The notes under the pieces: generated by a model
What the model was told of the DNA's origin: nothing
What the model saw: the letters and a program-made list of their open reading frames with translations, nothing else
The model's database searches: none
Position numbers and translations under genes: made by a program
Part shown: one piece after another, positions 56,838 through 64,000 of the stretch
How the letters are laid out: every line of letters begins with the position of its first letter
Position numbering within the stretch: the first letter of the stretch is position 1
NCBI GenBank assembly: GCA_963693365.1
Contig: CAVNZM010000011.1
Span: 5,332,001 to 5,396,000 of the forward strand
Direction of reading: 5' to 3'
Length of the DNA stretch: 64,000 nucleotides
DNA from: Amoebidium appalachense
Taxonomy: Eukaryota > Ichthyosporea

Positions 56838-57464
56838 GGGGGGGGGGGGGGGGGGGGGGGAAGAACCGAGGAGGCCCTGTAGCGGAACAGGGGGTGGCGG
56901 TGAAGAAAGGGCAAGGAGGGGTGGGGTGTGTCGGTGAAGAAAGGGAGCTGCTTAAAGTAGTATTCTCGTATTCGGTTCAGGTTTAGGAATGTTGCTTGAA
57001 TCTGTGGAGACATTTTCCTATTGGTCGTTAGATGGAATTGCATAGCAGTACTTTATCATAGCAGCAGCAAGTTTTGAACATTAGTGAGTGCATATATTTA
57101 CATATATTTTTGTAAAGAAATATCCTAGGCATATGTACGAACTAATAGTGTTGAAACAATTCGTAGTTTATTGTTTCTCAGTCGTGTGTATTAGTTTCAG
57201 GTAGCAGGTGTCATTAGCTTTGATTTGAATAGCGTTCAGTTTATTGTGGTATGCAAGCTCTGAAGTCGGACGATTCTATTGGCTTAGATTGTATCGGAAT
57301 GGAATTTCTATTTGAGTACATTCAATGCCGCGAGTACGAAAGGCAGATTTGCAGCTGAATAAAGTCAGTTGGAAGTATGACGTTAATCGTGCAAGTCAAG
57401 TGAATCGAGTCTCTTTTCTCCACTCCACTCCTTATAGCTTGATCACCTATAAGTCGGTTTGCGT

Positions 57465-57830
57465 ACCACCTAGCATATTGTGTCTTGCGTACTACTTAGC
57501 GTTTTGCGTGCTGCGTCCTGCGATGTACTCCCCTTAAGCGTTGCTCTCTGGCCTAATAGTCTTGCAGCACGGTCAAAGCTCTCAACGTACTTTAGCGTAA
57601 CACTTAGCGTTCTATAGCGTTCATATCCCCACAACAAACAACAGGTTATGGGCACCACCTAGCATATTGTGTCTTGCGTACTACTTAGCGTTTTGCGTAC
57701 TGCGTACTGCAATATACTTAAGCGTTGCTCCCTGACCTAATAGTCTTGCAGCACGGTCAAAGCTCTCAGCGTACTTAAGCGTAACACTTATTAGCGTTCT
57801 ATAGCGTTCATTTCCCCACAACAAACAACA
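57465..57830. repeat. two-copy tandem duplication of about 189 bp
   Basis: ACCACCTAGCATATTGTGTC starts at 57465 and again at 57654. The copies stay closely similar through CTAATAGTCTTGCAGCACGG to CCCCACAACAAACAACA. Short GCGTACT and TTAGCGT motifs repeat inside each copy. Confidence 0.9.
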
Positions 57831-57834
57831 CTCT

Positions 57835-58036
57835 CTTCCCTTCCCCTTCCCCCCCTCTCTCTCCCTCTCCCACTCCTCTCTCTCTCGCCTCCCTCCCTCC
57901 CACTCTCTCTCCCTCTTTCTTTCTCCTCCACCCTCCACCCTCCTCCCTCCTTCTCCCGGCCTTCTCTCTCCCCCTCTCCCCCTCCCCTCTTTCTCTCCTA
58001 CTCCCTCACCCTCCCCCCTCCCCCCCCCCCCCCGGA

Positions 58037-58121
<85 letters not shown>

Positions 58122-58285
58122 CTCTCCCCCCCCCCCCCCCCCCCCCCCCCCCCATCTATCTCTCTCTCCCTCTCTCTCCCCGAGTCTTGATCATCTCTCT
58201 CCCCCCCCCCCGGGCCCTCTCTCTCTTGATATGATATAGTATCAGAGTCTCCCTCTGCGAGTCTCTCTCTCTCCTTCCCCCCCCC

Positions 58286-58362
<77 letters not shown>

Positions 58363-58383
58363 CTCTCCCTCTCTCTCTCCCCG

Positions 58384-58414
<31 letters not shown>

Positions 58415-58480
58415 GCGCTCCCCCCCGCCCCGCCCCGCCCCCCTGTCCCCTCCCCTCTCTATTTCTCCCTCTGTCTTTCT
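57835..58480. repeat. (CT)n and C-run block
   Basis: CT-rich sequence with long (CT)n at about 58037-58113 and 58297-58360, and C runs at 58020-58033, 58127-58153 and 58278-58296. Confidence 0.9.
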
Positions 58481-58925
58481 CTCTCTTTCAGTTTTATCGT
58501 TTCCCATTTTTTCTCTTTTTATCTGATTCAAGGTTGCTCACTGAGTTTTTATTTTTATTTTCTATTTTCTATTTTCTAATTTTTTTTTGGGGGGGGGGGG
58601 GAGGAGTGTATGTACTACGTGCAGGCGTTGCCAGTGCACGTGCACACGTATCGATCATATATTAGTGAAGTATACTGGTTAGTTAGGTCTGTCAGTGAAG
58701 GAAAAAAAACACAATGGCATCACTAGTAGTAGCTATAAACTTGAGTTTGATGAAGCTTTCTTCAATTAATGCTTAGTTCCAGATTTGAAGTGTCCTTGTT
58801 TACCTTATACTTATCGCCGCTGGAGTCCGAACCGGAGGTGCCACGGTATTACATAATATACGAAAAACGGTTTATTCTGTTTATTCGGGGTGACACAGAG
58901 ACCCAATGTCAATCAGTCTCATTAC

Positions 58926-58977
<52 letters not shown>

Positions 58978-59732
58978 GTTGCTCCCGGCGGCGATAAAGC
59001 AAGGTCCGTATCTACCATTTTAGCGTCTGGGCGGCGAGCCACTTTGATGACGTCATTCTGGGCCTCTTTTTCACGCAGCCGTAAAATGGCAGGAAACTTT
59101 GATAGCCACGGGGTGAGGGCAGGCTTTGTCCGATGTCGACATAAGCCAGCCTCGGTATTAACACAAATTGATAACGGATTGGCCAGAGCCATGTGAGAAA
59201 TGTGGCTCTCGGCTGGCTGCTGCCCAGACGCTAAAATGGTAGATACGGAGGTTGGTTTAACTTCACAAAGCGTGATAACACCGCCGGGATATTATTTCGG
59301 AGCTTTTTTCGCTTGGCCCAATCATGTGGAGACAAAGCCATGCAAAGATCGTCTGTTAGCCCCTTCAGAGCTCAACCAGCAAAAACAAAACCAAAAATAA
59401 ACAAACCAAAAAAAAAAACCAAAAAACAAGATTTACTAAACAGATACTATCCACCTGGGCTTCTAATGACTGCTATTAACTACTGGCAGCACGTAGTACT
59501 TACGACGTCAGTACAGTTGGACTCCAGCGTGATTCCCTGGGCCATTCGGAATTTAGTGATACTCCGCCGAGATCATGTTCTATCAACAATTACTACGCTA
59601 CACGGTGTCACTTCATTGACAAGCTTGAGATTATCATCATCTAATTAATTACATAAAAGCTCAACTTTGTGAACACTTTGAACTTATCAAACTCTACTTT
59701 CAACCAATCCTCAACTAACTATTATTCAGTTT

Positions 59733-60651
59733 CTAGTTGGACGGACCGTTATAGGCCTTAACCTTACGGCCGTTAAGTGGGAGGGTGGGGCGGAAGTTAG
59801 GGGCCAGAGATTTGCCGTCGTTACCCTTCAGGCTGCAAAGAAGACGGAGCTGGGAGGCACTCAGACTGAGGGGCTCTTGGAGGACAATCCACGTCACTAC
59901 CTCACTGCACACAGGTGTGGTCAGGGAGCCCTGTGTGTGTGTGTGTGTGCGCGCGCGCGCGCGCGTGTGAGTGCGTGTGTGCACGTGCGCGTGTGCGTGC
60001 GCGCGTGTGTGTGTGGGTGTGGGTGTGCGTGTGTGTGCATGTGTGTGTGTGTACGCGGGGTTGTGTGGTGGTTCCGGGTGTGTTAAAAATGGGGAGAAGG
60101 AAGGGGACGCTCCGAGGGAGGGGGTGCGGAGGGAGGGAGGGAGGAGGGAAAGCAAGAAAAAAGAGCATATCATTAGTTGGAGTAAATCAATTTGATATGA
60201 ACATGAGCAACTATTGAAACTTTGCCGTGTTTGGACAACACCCCTTATAAGACAAGCATGCCCCGGGATACGGCTTGGGTCGAGAGCGCAGGGACATAGC
60301 CGGAGAAGGGGGGGGGGGGGGGGGGGGGAAGAAGAGCACGCAAGGAAGATATGAATGTAATCGTGTGTGACAGGGTGTACATGGGAGGGGGGGGTGCGAG
60401 GGAGGAGGGACGGGGAGGGGGGGGGGGGGAGGGGGAGGTTAAGGAGAATGTCAGATAACAGGAAACCAAGAATAAGAGGCAACAGAGTTCAGTTACGATT
60501 CGAAGCCACGGTCTACTAGTAACAAGATTCGTTAGGTACAACAGTGTGCGCATGTCTCAGGGCCAAAACACACAAAACACCACACACATACACACACAAA
60601 CACGTACGCACGCGCACGCGCACACACACACACATGTATTTACACTACTCA

Positions 60652-60685
<34 letters not shown>

Positions 60686-60704
60686 ACACGCACCCATGCA
60701 CACG

Positions 60705-60756
<52 letters not shown>

Positions 60757-60894
60757 CCACCATGACACCACACACACTCGCACACACACACACACAAAAA
60801 AAAACACCATGACACCACACACACTCGCACACACACACTAGTAGCAGCACACACACACGGGCAGGCACGTGCACACACATACACACACAGTAAT

Positions 60895-60935
<41 letters not shown>

Positions 60936-61252
60936 ACACGCACACACACCTGGTACGTCCAGTACTTTCTGTTTTTGGGCACCAACGACAGCAGGGGCAG
61001 TGGCTTAGACTTGACGACGATCAGATCATCAGCAAAGATATCCGCCTCGCCAATGTTCGTATCCTGGCTGCATATTTCATGCTGTGAGCGGCAAAAAACA
61101 CCCCTTCTGTGCTGAAAAAGAAGCATTTCGTCTCCCCCTTTTTGTTGTTGTTGCGGTTGGGACATGGATTCTTTGTGCATACTATACTGCTACGTACTAT
61201 GATGAGAGAGCGTGCCCAGGGACAGGTAGAGGGGAAAAATAGTGGTGGTGGA

Positions 61253-61302
<50 letters not shown>

Positions 61303-61403
61303 GGGGGGAGGGGGAGGGGGGTGAGGAAGGAGGGAGAGAGTGCGTGTAGGGATGAGAGAAGGGTGGGGGGGGGAGATGATGGGATTCTCTGAACAGCAGT
61401 GAT

Positions 61404-61472
<69 letters not shown>

Positions 61473-61949
61473 ACGCGTGTGTGTGGGCGTGCGTTTATGA
61501 ATGTGTGTTCATGTGTGCATGTGCGTGTGTGCGTGTGTGTTTTTCTGCTTTTTTTGTTGTTGTTTTTTTTTTTTTTTTTTTTGGGGGGGGGGGGGGGGAT
61601 GAAGGCACCATATGATCAGTGATGTTGAATGATCGTTAAGTAAAACCTACTTGTTTGCAACGTCAGCAATGAAAGGTTCCAGAACTTTTAATGCCGCATT
61701 CGCCTTGCCCAGTTTAAAGAACACACCGAGCACCGCCAGGCCGTCCTTGTGTTTGATTGCCTCGCTGATATTGCCATATCTGGAGTTGTAGTGCACAAGG
61801 TGCAGCTCCATGGGCGTGGCCTTGCCGTTCAACCTGTGGGCAGTGTGATGGTGTTTGGGGTAAGTATATAGTTTTGCAGTCTCCCAAGCATCATGATAGT
61901 CTCAGAGCTTTGGGGAGTGCAAATGTCTAGGTTGGGGGAAGGGGAGAGG

Positions 61950-61980
<31 letters not shown>

Positions 61981-62611
61981 GACGGGGTTGGTTGGTTTGT
62001 CCCTTAGGCAACGGGCATCTCAGGCAAAGGAGGGGTGTGCCCAGGGGAGGAGTTGTAATCCATTTCGATAATAACTTGCATGGCATGAATAAGCCCGGGG
62101 TGAACTGCCATTGAACACGAGTGTTAGAAAAACCCCTGGGGCCGTGGTCTTCGGGACGAGTATAACTTGGATGTTAGATAGGGCGCGGTAATCCACAACA
62201 GTGTTTGGACGGACTCATCATTAAGAAACCCCAAAACAATAAAAAAAAGGTAAGAATATAGCAAAATCGAAAAAAATATGTATGGACCAATTATTCTCGC
62301 ACGATCGCACGATTAGCCAAATGTAGAAATTTGGGCGGGAAGTTTTTGCGCGCAAAGAAAAAAACGTTTTTATAAAACAATAAAAAAGTAGGAATATGCC
62401 ATTCCGTCTGCTCAAATCGATGACAAAGACTCCGTGGGGAAAAGGACCGGGAAGGGGAAAGGGCATCTGGTGGTGGTGGTGGTTTGGGGGGGGGGGGGGA
62501 GGGGGGGGGGGAGGGAGGGAGGGAGGGCAGAGGGGGGAGGAGTAGGCGTTGAGAGCTAGGATGCAGGGGGGGGGGGGGGAGGGGTAAGTGGTGGTAGTGG
62601 TGGTGGTGTGT

Positions 62612-62642
<31 letters not shown>

Positions 62643-63625
62643 GGGGGGGGGGAGGGGGGAGGACGGGGGTTACATACGTGTGCTCAGAGCCTTCTGAATT
62701 CTTTGTGCTCCAGTGCATGTGGAATTGGGTGAGGATGTACGTGTCCTTGAGAGGTCCCATAGAGATTTTCATGGCATCGTTCCTGTCGAGCTTATTAAGA
62801 ACGTTGACCTGATTCAGAAGAAAACGGTTAGAGCTCAAGGGCAACAGTGGGGAACTGCTAATCTCGCAAGAGGTCTTTTGAACGGCATCAAAACAGGATA
62901 CACATACACTGCATGGTATCTGAGCGTGCAGAGAGCGACGTCCGCAGCTGTCTAAAATGTAATTGATTCTCTGATTACGGTACTACTCAAAGCGCTCACT
63001 ATATCACGCCAGGTTGAGGGAAAACATGCATTTACACAAGCAAAAGTTCGAACAGAACAAAATTACTATCGTGCAACCAGGAAGAGAAAACGTACCAAAC
63101 AATTACTATTATGAAAAGGCACATCCCAGTAGGTATACGATAATAAACAATAAATCACTGTGATTGTCCTGGCTGGCCTCAGTTCAACTTCATATGCATA
63201 GTTAGGGAAGAGTATAATTGTAAGCCTGCGTGAAGTAAACAGGGAATAACAAAAAAAAAAATAATAAAAAAAATAAACAAGCAAATAAACCAAAAAAATA
63301 AATAAATGGTAACATAGATGGGCACGTGCGCACACACCTGCACCGTATGGCCGTTGTTGTGCACATCATAGAAATTCAACGCTGAGCTCGACGTGTCAAT
63401 CTTAATCTCAAGTGCGTTCTTATCCCCCTTGCCCTGCTTCATTGCAATGGCCTTCGCTGCCTCAATGTTGATTGGCGACTGTTGTTTTCCAGCACATTTT
63501 TTTGGAAATTGTTCGGCCCAGTTCTCGTTGATAACTGGGTCATAGTTCCACGAGGCGCCAGCAGCAGCTGCGTTGGCGACAGAGAGGGAGCCTGCAAGGA
63601 GCAGGCATGCAGTTGGGAGGGCCAT
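59733..63625 (-). CDS. secreted alpha-type carbonic anhydrase
   Basis: It interconverts CO2 and bicarbonate using a zinc ion. Five exons: 63338-63625, 62678-62808, 61651-61833, 60950-61081 and 59733-59930, about 310 residues; the stop is TAG at 59733-59735. The N-terminus [19 protein letters not shown] is a good signal peptide, so the enzyme is probably secreted or enters an organelle through the ER. Family motifs in order: [10 protein letters not shown]; the zinc ligands in QFHMHW and [30 protein letters not shown]; and [11 protein letters not shown]. The third His ligand lies in the second motif as usual. Four donors and acceptors are GT-AG. At the exon 3 donor the phase is off by one: AACAAGTAGGT would fit if one G of AAGGTAGGT were missing. 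A role in inorganic-carbon supply or pH control is inference. The bulk of the gene is intronic microsatellite and G-run DNA. Confidence 0.93.
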
Positions 63626-63917
63626 GGTTTGACTTAAAAAAGTATATAACAAAGATATAGATGAGGAATCGGGAGGTAGGGCTTCGAAAGGACAATCTTT
63701 TTACGGAAAGAGCAAAGAGTGAGTGTCCTTTTGTGCTTGTTCGACAGAAGTAGAGAGCTGTGTGACGCATGGCCGCGTGGGGCGTCCACGGAATCCAGAA
63801 AATATGTGCGGATAAGTGGTATGTATTTTTCGTGGCCTTGGGTCATGACTCATCACCCGGGCATTTTTACAACATTGTAATTATATAAAAGGGGAAATGG
63901 AAATGAAAATGTGTCTG

Positions 63918-63954
<37 letters not shown>

Positions 63955-64000
63955 CCGAGGGTTAGTCTAGTGTTGCCTTGCACACACCTGGGCGGCCCGT
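63626..64000 (-). promoter_or_regulatory. carbonic anhydrase upstream region; possible TATA box
   Basis: On the minus strand TTTTATATAATTAC (63875-63888) is TATA-like, about 255 nt before the ATG. A TGACTCA motif lies at 63846-63852. A T run of about 33 nt is at 63919-63952. At the right edge CCAG/gtgtgtgc on the minus strand at 63988 resembles the end of another minus-strand exon entering the window, too short to identify. Confidence 0.3.

Larger units (their letters stand above)
56639..59732. other. upstream of the recombinase-like gene; repeats, no sure gene
   Basis: The exon ending at 56638 needs earlier exons, which I cannot identify. A candidate frame near 56990 (MSPQIQATFLNLNRIREYYF) has no usable donor. 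(GT)n and a G run fill 56750-56860. Unique AT-rich DNA follows at 56940-57460, then a tandem duplication and CT/C tracts to 58500. 58500-59732 is unique sequence with T-to-G junction tracts at 58580 and 58950 and a short direct repeat of GCTAAAATGGTAGATACGGA-like sequence in inverted orientation near 59010-59030 and 59230-59250. Confidence 0.45.

Noticed and set aside
56930-57040. First exon of the recombinase-like gene
   Set aside because: The frame MSPQIQATFLNLNRIREYYF looks protein-like but has no GT donor before it runs into low-complexity sequence.

Overview
This window is nuclear DNA from an intron-rich eukaryote. Coding exons are split by GT-AG introns and have GC-rich third positions. 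Introns and intergenic DNA are saturated with (GT)n/(CA)n, (CT)n and very long G or C runs; the longest I read is 77 C. A shikimate-pathway DAHP synthase argues against an animal. With an ovothiol synthase, a secreted alpha-carbonic anhydrase and a Crypton/Ndc10-type recombinase, the content suits a free-living, probably aquatic protist or alga, but I cannot name the lineage.

Layout. 1-1876 (+): last three exons of a type I DAHP synthase, with a sense-strand tRNA-Asn(GUU) inside one intron. 1.9-7.8 kb: G-rich low-complexity DNA. 7.8-10.9 kb (-): a long F-box protein reading frame broken by single-base shifts and one TGA. 14.0-15.2 kb (-): an intronless Pho80-like cyclin. 15.2-27.9 kb: non-coding DNA with a CA/GT inverted repeat near 21 kb and an array of about seven related units at 23.3-25.5 kb. 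27.9-36.6 kb (-): a complete 14-exon ovoA. 39.6-56.6 kb (-): exons of a tyrosine-recombinase-like (Crypton/Ndc10) protein. A chromodomain Ty3/gypsy retroelement (about 41.0-47.0 kb) lies among or beside its 3' exons. 59.7-63.6 kb (-): a complete five-exon alpha-carbonic anhydrase with a signal peptide.

The genes do not form one pathway. Single-base frame breaks, often beside short homopolymers, occur even in strongly conserved genes such as ovoA. Many are therefore probably assembly errors, and frame breaks alone should not be read as pseudogenization. The observations most worth a second look are the intron-rich Crypton-like gene and its entanglement with the retroelement, the Cys-rich insertion in the cyclin box, the fixed orientation of T- or GT-tracts leading into G-tracts, and the 23-25 kb repeat array.
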